A DNA stretch of 11,771 nt from CAMNAO01 sp045605145 (GTDB lineage: Bacteria; Bacillota; Clostridia; Oscillospirales; Oscillospiraceae): NCBI GenBank assembly GCA_045605145.1, contig JAZUPH010000092.1, positions 1 to 11,771 of the forward strand, in the 5' to 3' direction. Below, in pieces: positions 6,813 to 11,771 of this stretch. Positions within the stretch are counted from its first letter, which is position 1. Each line of letters starts with the position of its first letter. Made by a program: the position numbers and the translations under genes. Below the pieces are notes generated by a model that made no database searches, was not told the origin of the DNA, and was given only the letters and a program-made list of their open reading frames with translations.

Positions 6813-6841
6813 ATAATAACACGCTGAGTATACTATGTCAA
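6813..6841 (-). promoter_or_regulatory. Sigma-A promoter of the choline gene pair
   Basis: On the minus strand TTGACA (6836-6841) and TATTAT (6813-6818) are exactly 17 bp apart. The start would be near 6805, giving a leader of about 43 bases before the GTG at 6762. An 8-bp perfect palindrome, AGTATACT (6827-6834), fills the spacer next to the -35 box and could be an operator. Confidence 0.85.
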
Positions 6842-6925
6842 GCTCAGAAAATGTATTTATAGACTGTTTTCGCGGCATTTGTTTGTAAATCTTTTAATTT
6901 TGCGCCATGTTTTGTTTTTCATCCG

Positions 6926-6967
6926 AAAAAAATGCGCAAAGCCGATCTTTATTTCGACCGGCTTTGC
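6926..6967 (-). terminator. Intrinsic terminator of the FliB-like gene
   Basis: Read on the minus strand, GCAAAGCCG and CGGCTTTGC form a perfect 9-bp stem (6936-6944/6959-6967) followed within three bases by TTTTTTT (6926-6932). It lies 31 bp past the stop codon and separates this gene from the promoter of the choline pair. Confidence 0.9.
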
Positions 6968-6992
6968 AGCAGTATGTTATATCTTGTTTTAT

Positions 6993-7110
6993 CCGCCGTT
7001 ACATCAGCTCGTCAAACATTGCGTCAAGGTTCTCCTGTGAATACTCCACCTCAGATGAGTACATTCGGGCGTATTCCACCTGATCCTCAAATGTGAAACT
7101 GCCCTTCACG
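6993..7110 (-). repeat. Duplicated 3' gene end, copy B (FliB-like gene)
   Basis: Partner of copy A at 3338-3455. It covers the codons for the last 36 residues, the TAA and 6 bases after it. Differences from copy A cluster in two short stretches, where the protein also differs (MYSSEV against IQSAET; NLDAMF against NPDALI). Confidence 0.95.
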
Positions 7111-7943
7111 GCAAAATGGCAGGCGCCCAGCGTGTACAGAAACCGGGTACTGAGCACGGCAAAGGCCGCCTTGCTTACAATATCCCCGTCATCATAGGCC
7201 GCGGCAAAGTGACGGTATATATAATATGTAAGAAGCTGTTCATACTCATGCTCTCTGCCCGCCATATATTCGTCAAAGGCGGCTGTGTCCACCCTGTCTA
7301 TGTCATCGCGAAGCTGCTCCAGAACCTCAGTCCACCGGGGGTCAAGGCGCTCAAGGGTCATGTAAAACTCCGCCCACTGGCGCCACGTGCGCTTGGGCAG
7401 CCGCGCCGCGCAAAGGTTCAGTATCGCGTCCATCCGCGCATCAAGGCTGATGCGCCTGTCCTGTGCGGCATCCAGCAGCCTATCCCGAAGGGCAATCAGT
7501 GCCGCAGCGTAGTCATCCGGCTCACCCTGCGTCCCCCGGACAACAAGGTGCATCGCTTCGGTGCGGCCCAGTATCAGCCTGGCCGCCGCCTCACAGCACA
7601 GGCCAAGTCCGATCTCGACCCGGTCGCCCAGCTCGTTGCGGAACCTTGGGTGGTCGGCGCAGATCCGGCAGAGCATCCCCTCACCGCCGAAGAGTATAAG
7701 ATCACACAGATTGTCATCATTGAGGAAGGGGCAGCGCTCATTTTCCGCAAGGATGAAGTGGGGCGTGTCCCCGTCGCGGTCAATACTCTTACTCAGGCGC
7801 GCGCCCATTTCGCCGCCCAGCCCGGCATATTTTGCCATGGTGTCGGGGTCGATGTCGATCTCCCAGCCGATGCAGCAGTTGTGGCGGCAGGCGGAGGATA
7901 TGCACTTAAAGCGCGGGTAATAATCGGGATAAACGCTCAGCAT
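6999..7943 (-). CDS. FliB-like protein (flagellin lysine-N-methylase family)
   Basis: A soluble 314-residue protein with the Cys-rich head typical of the FliB family: Cys14, Cys19 and Cys23-Cys24 (CISSACRHNCCIGWEIDID), Cys71 and Cys80 (CPFLNDDNLC), Cys92 and Cys95 followed by DHPRF, and Cys116-Cys117 in GLGLCCEAAARLIL. The clusters look fit to hold a metal or Fe-S centre. In Salmonella FliB methylates flagellin lysines; Clostridia carry many such homologues far from flagellar genes, as here, and their substrates are unknown to me. The start is ATG at 7943, with AGAGGT about 8 bases before it. The end (YSSEVEYSQENLDAMFDELM) agrees with the usual end of this family (YSREIEHSEEN-type, from recall), so this is the native owner of the duplicated tail. 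It lies 75 bp after the kinase gene, with a possible promoter of its own between, and ends in a strong terminator. Confidence 0.85.
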   Translation of the reverse strand: MLSVYPDYYPRFKCISSACRHNCCIGWEIDIDPDTMAKYAGLGGEMGARLSKSIDRDGDTPHFILAENERCPFLNDDNLCDLILFGGEGMLCRICADHPRFRNELGDRVEIGLGLCCEAAARLILGRTEAMHLVVRGTQGEPDDYAAALIALRDRLLDAAQDRRISLDARMDAILNLCAARLPKRTWRQWAEFYMTLERLDPRWTEVLEQLRDDIDRVDTAAFDEYMAGREHEYEQLLTYYIYRHFAAAYDDGDIVSKAAFAVLSTRFLYTLGACHFAVKGSFTFEDQVEYARMYSSEVEYSQENLDAMFDELM

Positions 7944-7992
7944 AAAAATTTACCTCTGTCCGTGCAGTTCACGGCACTAATTTGTTGGCAAC

Positions 7993-8021
7993 ATTATAAT
8001 ATAGACGCCGGACACCGTTCA
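7993..8021 (-). promoter_or_regulatory. Possible weak promoter of the FliB-like gene
   Basis: On the minus strand a perfect TATAAT (7993-7998) lies 50 bp before the ATG. Seventeen bases further up is TGAACG (8016-8021), only a poor -35 and overlapping the kinase stop codon. A small CCGTG-CAGTT-CACGG hairpin (7960-7974) sits just upstream of the ribosome binding site. Confidence 0.35.
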
Positions 8022-8900
8022 CCGCCTGTTGTACCAGGTCGGCACCACCCGGCGCATACCATCGTACCATTCCATGACCTGTGCCGCCTGTCGGCGCATT
8101 GTTTCCACCTCGTCCTCCCCAAAGGGTATCGCCCAGGGCAGAGAGCCGATCGTGTTGCTGCATATGTACAATAACAGCAGGTTCCAAAATTCCACAGGCA
8201 CACAGCCGTCAAAGTATCCGTCTACCATGCCGCTTGCAAAGAAAGGTGACGCCTGCGCGCTCCATACGATGCGGTTGAACTCCTCCCACGGGTCTCCGTA
8301 GTCGTCCTTGTCAAAGTCGATGACCACCAGCTGTCCGCTCTTGTCCAGCATCATATTGCCGATATGATAATCTCCGTGCTGATAGCACTGCGGCCTATGG
8401 GCAATAAGATGCCGATTGGCGTTGATATAGCGGACGAACGCCTCACCACCGTCATATTTCAGCGGGCAGTTGGCGTAGGCAGACAGCTTGCGGTCAATTT
8501 TTGCGTCAAAAAACTCTCCCCACGGCGATATGCCGTCAGGTGCCGGGATGGTATGCATCTTCGCCAGTATGCGCCCGGCCCGGATGCCATGGGCATACTG
8601 CTGTTCTTCAGGCAGAGCAGGGATCACCGCTTCGCCGTCCCACCCATCGATCCAGGCAAGGAGCATATACACGCCCTCATCGCAAAGCCCAAATTCAACC
8701 GGGCGGCAGACGGGCACGCCCAGATCAGCAACCTTCTGCATATTTTCAAACTCGCGCCGCCTGCGCTCAAAACGATCGGGATTCGATATCCGCAGCAGAT
8801 ACTTTTCGCCGCCGCGTGTTTGGGCGCAATACTTTTCGTCGCCCGACCAGCCCTTGTCAATAAGAGTGCGGCTTATTATACTTTCAAATTTTCTTTTCAT
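8019..8900 (-). CDS. Aminoglycoside-phosphotransferase-fold small-molecule kinase
   Basis: A 293-residue cytosolic kinase of the APH superfamily. GGEKYLLRIS (30-39) matches the nucleotide-anchoring strand, YQHGDYHIGNMM (173-184) is the catalytic HGDxxxxN loop (His175, Asp177, Asn182), and VIDFDKDDYGDP (193-204) supplies the metal-binding Asp195. The length is normal. The family phosphorylates antibiotics, homoserine, choline, sugars and more; many chromosomal Clostridial members confer no resistance, so the substrate is open. The ATG at 8900 has only a poor ribosome binding site (AAGAAA). Its ATGA overlaps the end of a 25-codon in-frame extension of the upstream gene, which suggests it was, or is, translated by coupling. 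It is likely co-transcribed with the glycosylase-like gene. Confidence 0.8.
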   Translation of the reverse strand: MKRKFESIISRTLIDKGWSGDEKYCAQTRGGEKYLLRISNPDRFERRRREFENMQKVADLGVPVCRPVEFGLCDEGVYMLLAWIDGWDGEAVIPALPEEQQYAHGIRAGRILAKMHTIPAPDGISPWGEFFDAKIDRKLSAYANCPLKYDGGEAFVRYINANRHLIAHRPQCYQHGDYHIGNMMLDKSGQLVVIDFDKDDYGDPWEEFNRIVWSAQASPFFASGMVDGYFDGCVPVEFWNLLLLYICSNTIGSLPWAIPFGEDEVETMRRQAAQVMEWYDGMRRVVPTWYNRR

Positions 8901-8974
8901 AATTTCTTAAACAGTCGGGCGCTCCAAAACTCCATCCCCAGCTCATCAATCTCCAGCTCATCAGTGTAAATAAG
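8897..8974 (-). pseudogene. Open 25-codon extension after the TGA of the glycosylase-like gene
   Basis: In frame with the preceding TGA (8975-8977), 25 sense codons follow (LIYTDELEIDELGMEFWSAR, then LFKKL) before a second TGA at 8897-8899. That second TGA forms an exact ATGA overlap with the kinase start. The likeliest reading is an ancestral C-terminus cut off by a nonsense mutation; leaky readthrough of TGA followed by C is possible. DEL-EIDELG is a short internal repeat (GATGAGCTG twice). Confidence 0.4.
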
Positions 8975-10003
8975 TCAGCAGTCCATCGCCACGCTGCGAA
9001 GGTCGGGCCACAGCCGAAAGGCGCAGGACTCCATCAGCTCCCTGTCCGCGCCTCTCACGGCTTCAAACAGGGTGATGTTCAGCTTCGCGCCCTTGCGCTG
9101 CCAGCGGCCCACGACCCTGCCGCGAAGGAGGACGGCGGGATGGATGATGCCGGTCATGTTGAAAATACCGCGCAGATGCTCCGGCGGCAGGTAAAGGCTC
9201 TCCGTCTTCTGATAGCCAAGCATAAGCTGGTCAAAGCCGGCGAGGAACAGGCAGGCGGGGATCTCCCCGGGGTACTGTTGGCGGTCGGGTATATAATAAT
9301 ATGTACGCCCACCGCACTGCACACTCTCCACAGGCAGTTGGGCAAGCCATTTCTTCACCTCGCCCTTTGGGGCAGCGAAGAAGTAGGCCGCGTCATTTAC
9401 CGTGGCGGGGGCAAAATGGGTGAAGTAGCGCCGCGCCATCTCAAGCTGCGCCGCGTCCTTATCCATCGGCTCAAATTTGGGACAGAGGCGGTAGGCCTTC
9501 TTCTGCTGCACCTTGCAGGCGATGGTGCCGCGCTCACACAGGGCGCGGACGGTGCCGCCCCAGGAATTGAAAATGCTCTCTTCCTCGGTTTCGGTCATGC
9601 CGTGGGCGGTGCAGACGGCTTTCAGTCCCTCCCGTGTGTCGATGCCGTTGGCGACGCTGTCCGTGATCAGGCGGGCGAAATAATCCTTGCGCAGGGCAGT
9701 CACCCTTTCATCCGCCGCCAATGTGTCGCAAAGGCGCAGATAGTGCCGCCGGTCATTGTGCAGGAACAGGGGCAGATCCTCCTCAAGGAAGATGTGTACA
9801 GTGCCGCGCAGGGTCCAGCTGCGCACCAGATCCGCGGGATCGGACTGGTCAAAGTCGCGGCTGCGTATTTTCAGCGCGTGCATGGCGCAGGCGACGACCT
9901 GTGCCTGGATCCCGCACAGGTCGTGGGCCACCCGGCGGTAGCCGCACGGCGTGACCAAATGCTGATTTGTCATCTGCCGCAGTTTAATTTCTTCACGGGT
10001 CAT
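8975..10003 (-). CDS. Winged-helix DNA-binding protein of the AlkZ/YcaQ (HTH_42) glycosylase superfamily
   Basis: A 342-residue protein matching the winged-helix superfamily that includes DNA glycosylases AlkZ and YcaQ/AlkX, which remove bulky or cross-linked alkylated bases. Near the N-terminus HDLCGIQAQVV gives Gln33-x-Gln35, the QxQ catalytic motif of AlkZ-type enzymes (YcaQ-type has QxD). SWTLRGTVHIF (62-72) is the second family hallmark, followed by winged-helix segments (APATVNDAAYFF, then APKGEVKKWL) and a C-terminal ALL-x-GRVVGRW-like strand region (VLLRGRVVGRWQRKGAKLNI). The ATG at 10003 is preferred over the GTG at 10015, since GTGAGG stands 6 bases before it. It follows ttcA by 58 bp with no terminator between, so one message is plausible. 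The function could be housekeeping repair or self-protection against an alkylating metabolite; the sequence does not decide. The frame stays open after its stop. Confidence 0.75.
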   Translation of the reverse strand: MTREEIKLRQMTNQHLVTPCGYRRVAHDLCGIQAQVVACAMHALKIRSRDFDQSDPADLVRSWTLRGTVHIFLEEDLPLFLHNDRRHYLRLCDTLAADERVTALRKDYFARLITDSVANGIDTREGLKAVCTAHGMTETEEESIFNSWGGTVRALCERGTIACKVQQKKAYRLCPKFEPMDKDAAQLEMARRYFTHFAPATVNDAAYFFAAPKGEVKKWLAQLPVESVQCGGRTYYYIPDRQQYPGEIPACLFLAGFDQLMLGYQKTESLYLPPEHLRGIFNMTGIIHPAVLLRGRVVGRWQRKGAKLNITLFEAVRGADRELMESCAFRLWPDLRSVAMDC

Positions 10004-10061
10004 ATCCGGCCTCACTGTTTTTCAGCATTACGCCCCGATAAAAGGGCGCGTTTTGATCCTG

Positions 10062-10799
10062 TTAAAGTCCTCTCCCGCGGGGATGCCCCGTTGGCTGCCA
10101 CCCATCCAGCGGCAGGCGCTGCATGGCGCCGAAGATCTTGTCCTTAATATCGGGGCAGGTGGCGGACAGCTCCTTCACCAGCTGTGCCGCGGCCTCCCGC
10201 TTGGTGTTCTTGTCCGCGGGGCAGAGGTTTTTCACCACCGGCAGCTCCATCCGTCTGACCAGGGAGGCAACGCTACCCTCCCCACAGTACAAAAGGGGCC
10301 GTATCTGGGTCACGCCAGCGCGGCTCATATAGGTCATCGGCTCAAAGCAGCCGATGCGCCCCTCGTTCACAAGATTCATTATAAATGTATTCACCGCATC
10401 ATCGTGGTGGTGGCCAAGCGCCAGCTTGTTTGCGCCCATCTCATTTACGGCGTCGTTCAGGGCGCCGCGGCGCATTTTTGAACACAGGGCGCAGGGGTTC
10501 TTCTCCCGGCGCTCAAGGAAAATGAGGCGGTAAAGCTCCGTCTGCTTGACCGTGTACGGCACCCCGATGTCCTCACACCAGCGGCGCAGCGGCTCAAAAT
10601 CCATGCCCTCTATCCCCGGGGAGATGGTCACCGCGCGAAGCTCAAAGTGTTTGGGATAGTAGCGGCGCAGTTCGCTCAGCGCCCACAACAGCGCGGCGGA
10701 GTCCTTGCCGCCGGAAAGGCCCACGGCAATTACGTCCCCCTCCTGTATCATTTCGTAATCATCTATGCAGCGGCGCACCCGCCCGACAAGATTGTCCAT
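10062..10799 (-). CDS. ttcA: TtcA-like tRNA 2-thiocytidine synthase
   Basis: A 245-residue PP-loop ATPase that adenylates tRNA cytidine 32 so that sulfur can replace its oxygen. SGGKDS at 29-34 is the PP-loop, GHHHDDA (129-135) the second family motif. Cys103, Cys106 (NPCALC) and Cys193 (KNLCP) match the three ligands that hold the [4Fe-4S] cluster in TtcA enzymes. The ATG at 10799 is the start: the protein aligns from MDNLVGRV, and TGAGG (10806-10810) lies 6 bases upstream. The longer open frame, up to 11144, runs antisense through the rplM promoter and leader and has no family similarity. The gene is divergent from rplM; a minus-strand promoter between 10811 and 10910 is likely but none stands out. 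The homologue could be a TtuA-like relative with another tRNA position as target. Confidence 0.85.
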   Translation of the reverse strand: MDNLVGRVRRCIDDYEMIQEGDVIAVGLSGGKDSAALLWALSELRRYYPKHFELRAVTISPGIEGMDFEPLRRWCEDIGVPYTVKQTELYRLIFLERREKNPCALCSKMRRGALNDAVNEMGANKLALGHHHDDAVNTFIMNLVNEGRIGCFEPMTYMSRAGVTQIRPLLYCGEGSVASLVRRMELPVVKNLCPADKNTKREAAAQLVKELSATCPDIKDKIFGAMQRLPLDGWQPTGHPRGRGL

Positions 10800-10892
10800 A
10801 AAAAACCTCAGAAAAAATAAAATTGAAATCGAGAAAACGAGAGTAAATGAGAGAAAACAAGCGATTGAGCGAGTTTGCCCAAAGCTAAATAA

Positions 10893-10906
10893 AATTTTCG
10901 AAAATT
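10893..10906. promoter_or_regulatory. 14-bp perfect palindrome upstream of the rplM promoter
   Basis: AATTTTCGAAAATT reads the same on both strands and ends 4 bp before the rplM -35 box, between the two divergent genes. It may serve as an A/T-rich UP element or a regulator site. Confidence 0.3.
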
Positions 10907-10910
10907 GGTG

Positions 10911-10939
10911 TTGACAAGGTACGCCCGATATGGTATAAA
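10911..10939 (+). promoter_or_regulatory. Sigma-A promoter of rplM-rpsI
   Basis: A consensus TTGACA (10911-10916) and TATAAA (10934-10939) stand exactly 17 bp apart, with A/T-rich sequence upstream. The start would fall near 10946, or a few bases earlier at the first base of the leader stem. Confidence 0.9.
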
Positions 10940-10940
10940 A

Positions 10941-10991
10941 GACAGGCGCGCGATTGACAAACTTATTGTAACTGTGCGCCCCTGACTTGTC
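10941..10991 (+). promoter_or_regulatory. L13 leader (autoregulatory mRNA structure)
   Basis: GACA 10941-10944 pairs with TGTC 10988-10991, and GGCGCGC 10945-10951 with GTGCGCC 10974-10980 (one G-U), leaving a 22-base loop and an asymmetric internal loop of CCTGACT. Its place, just after the promoter and about 30 bases before rplM, and its size match the Firmicutes L13 leader family, which is thought to bind L13 and limit synthesis of L13 and S9. Assignment rests on position and fold, not an alignment. Confidence 0.65.
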
Positions 10992-11022
10992 AAAACAATT
11001 TATTATATCTGGAGGAAACGTA

Positions 11023-11454
11023 ATGTCTACCACACTTGCCAAGAAAGAGACCGTTTCCCGCAGCTGGTACGTTCTTGATGCCGCCGGTAAGCCCCTGGGC
11101 CGCACCGCCGCCAAGGCTGCCGTTCTCCTGCGCGGGAAGCACAAAGTTGATTACACCCCCAACGTTGACTGCGGCGACCACGTCATCATCATCAACGCTG
11201 ACCAGGCTGTCCTCACCGGCAACAAGCTGACCCAGAAGTATTACCGTCATCACAGCGGTTGGATCGGCGGCCTGAAGGAGATCCAGTACAAGACCCTTAT
11301 GGCTCAGAAGCCCGAGAAGGCCATGACCCTTTCCGTTAAGGGCATGCTGGCCAAGAACAAGCTGGGCGCTGCTCAGCTCACCCGCCTGAAGGTTTACAGC
11401 GGCAGCGAGCATCCCCACGCCGCACAGAAGCCTGTTGAGTGGACTCAGGACTAA
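11023..11454 (+). CDS. rplM: 50S ribosomal protein L13
   Basis: This large-subunit protein binds 23S rRNA early in assembly. All 143 residues match the family: SWYVLDAAGKPLGRTAAKAA near the N-terminus, LLRGKHKVDYTPNVDCGDHV, the central KYYRHHSGWIGGLKE, and the L13 signature VKGMLAKNKLGAAQLTRLKV, followed by YSGSEHPHAAQKP. The ATG at 11023 has GGAGG 7 bases upstream; the in-frame GTG at 10987 lies in the leader stem and is not used. It is the first gene of the conserved rplM-rpsI pair, with its own promoter and leader. Codon use is strongly biased to C/G-ending codons, as for a highly expressed gene. Confidence 0.97.
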   Translation: MSTTLAKKETVSRSWYVLDAAGKPLGRTAAKAAVLLRGKHKVDYTPNVDCGDHVIIINADQAVLTGNKLTQKYYRHHSGWIGGLKEIQYKTLMAQKPEKAMTLSVKGMLAKNKLGAAQLTRLKVYSGSEHPHAAQKPVEWTQD

Positions 11455-11469
11455 GGAGGATAATTAACT

Positions 11470-11771
11470 ATGTATACCAGCAAAAAGCCTTATCTGTACG
11501 GCACCGGCCGTAGAAAGTCCTCTGTCGCCCGCGTTCATCTGATCCCCGGCGGCACCGGCGCCATCACCATCAACGGCAGAGATATCGATGATTATTTCGG
11601 CCTTGACACTCTGAAGCTCATCGTCCGTCAGCCCCTGGTCACCACCAACACCCTTGGCAAGGTCGACATCGAGGCTACCGTCTCCGGCGGCGGCGTTACC
11701 GGCCAGGCCGGCGCTATGCGTCACGGCATCGCCCGCGCCCTGCTCCTGCTGGATGAGAACTATCGTCACGA
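11470..11771 (+). CDS. rpsI: 30S ribosomal protein S9 (3' end beyond the window)
   Basis: This small-subunit protein's C-terminal tail reaches the P-site tRNA; that tail is outside the window. The visible 100 residues show the family blocks YGTGRRKSSVARVHLIPGG, ITINGRDIDDYFGLDTLKLI, VRQPLV and the S9 signature GGGVTGQAGAMRHGIARALL. The ATG at 11470 is served by GGAGG at 11455-11459, a slightly long spacing of 10 bases. Only 15 bp separate it from the rplM stop, so the two are co-translated from one message. Confidence 0.97.
   Translation, partial: MYTSKKPYLYGTGRRKSSVARVHLIPGGTGAITINGRDIDDYFGLDTLKLIVRQPLVTTNTLGKVDIEATVSGGGVTGQAGAMRHGIARALLLLDENYRH

Noticed and set aside
7116..8174. 352-residue open frame on the plus strand
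   Set aside because: It lies antisense to the FliB-like and kinase genes, which have clear motifs and ribosome binding sites. The frame has no family similarity and only reflects G/C-rich third positions.
8019..8900. Aminoglycoside resistance gene
   Set aside because: Only the general APH catalytic motifs are present. Chromosomal context and lack of resemblance to a known resistance subclass do not support a resistance claim.
8975..8977. TGA as a selenocysteine codon
   Set aside because: I see no hairpin with a suitable loop within the bases after it, no redox motif and no known Sec-containing member of this family.
10031..10048. CGCCC/GGGCG hairpin as terminator of ttcA
   Set aside because: The T-run follows on the plus strand only, the wrong direction for the minus-strand ttcA gene.
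9140..10147. 335-residue open frame on the plus strand
   Set aside because: It is antisense to the glycosylase-like gene and the end of ttcA, with Ala/Gly/Arg-rich shadow composition and no start signal.
10800..11144. N-terminal extension of the ttcA frame to 360 residues
   Set aside because: It would run antisense through the rplM promoter, leader and coding start. The family begins at MDNLVGRV with its own ribosome binding site.

Overview
The window looks like the chromosome of a low-GC-lineage gut Clostridium, most likely of the Oscillospiraceae/Ruminococcaceae group. The signs are strong AGGAGG-type ribosome binding sites, sigma-A promoters (TTGACA-17-TATAAA before rplM, TTGACA-17-TATTAT before the choline gene), an L13 leader in front of rplM-rpsI, and intergenic palindromic units of the CTCCCC-CTCT-GGGGAG kind that I associate with these genomes. 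This placement is inference; no rRNA gene is present.

Layout. (1) 1-1020, plus strand: the 3' part of a helix-turn-helix regulator whose start lies outside the window, followed by two intrinsic terminators. (2) 1157-2455: about 1.3 kb with no credible protein gene but dense in inverted repeats. It holds a candidate structured RNA (about 1256-1751), a cluster of palindromic repeats (1791-2020), a second nested-stem block (2045-2139), an ATACGAA tandem repeat (2189-2257) and further hairpins. (3) 10799 down to 2456, minus strand, in order of transcription: ttcA-like tRNA thiolase, AlkZ-like winged-helix DNA glycosylase, APH-fold kinase, FliB-like lysine N-methylase (strong terminator), a wHTH-LicC-LicA fusion, a BCCT transporter, and a MerR regulator with its own operator-promoter. 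(4) 10911-11771, plus strand: promoter, L13 leader, rplM and the 5' part of rpsI.

How the genes fit together. The LicC-LicA fusion and the BCCT transporter, 14 bp apart behind one promoter, look like a choline uptake, phosphorylation and CDP-activation module for decorating surface polymers; no LicD-type transferase lies in the window. ttcA, alkZ-like and aph-like genes may share a transcript.

The most unusual observation is that the last 36 residues of the transporter are a near copy of the last 36 residues of the FliB-like protein two genes upstream. It is a 118-bp duplication (103 of 118 bases identical by hand count, no gaps) that includes the stop codon. The second is the heavily folded, protein-free 1.2-1.8 kb segment. 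The third is an in-frame TGA in the glycosylase gene, after which the frame stays open for 25 codons and ends in an exact ATGA overlap with the next gene.
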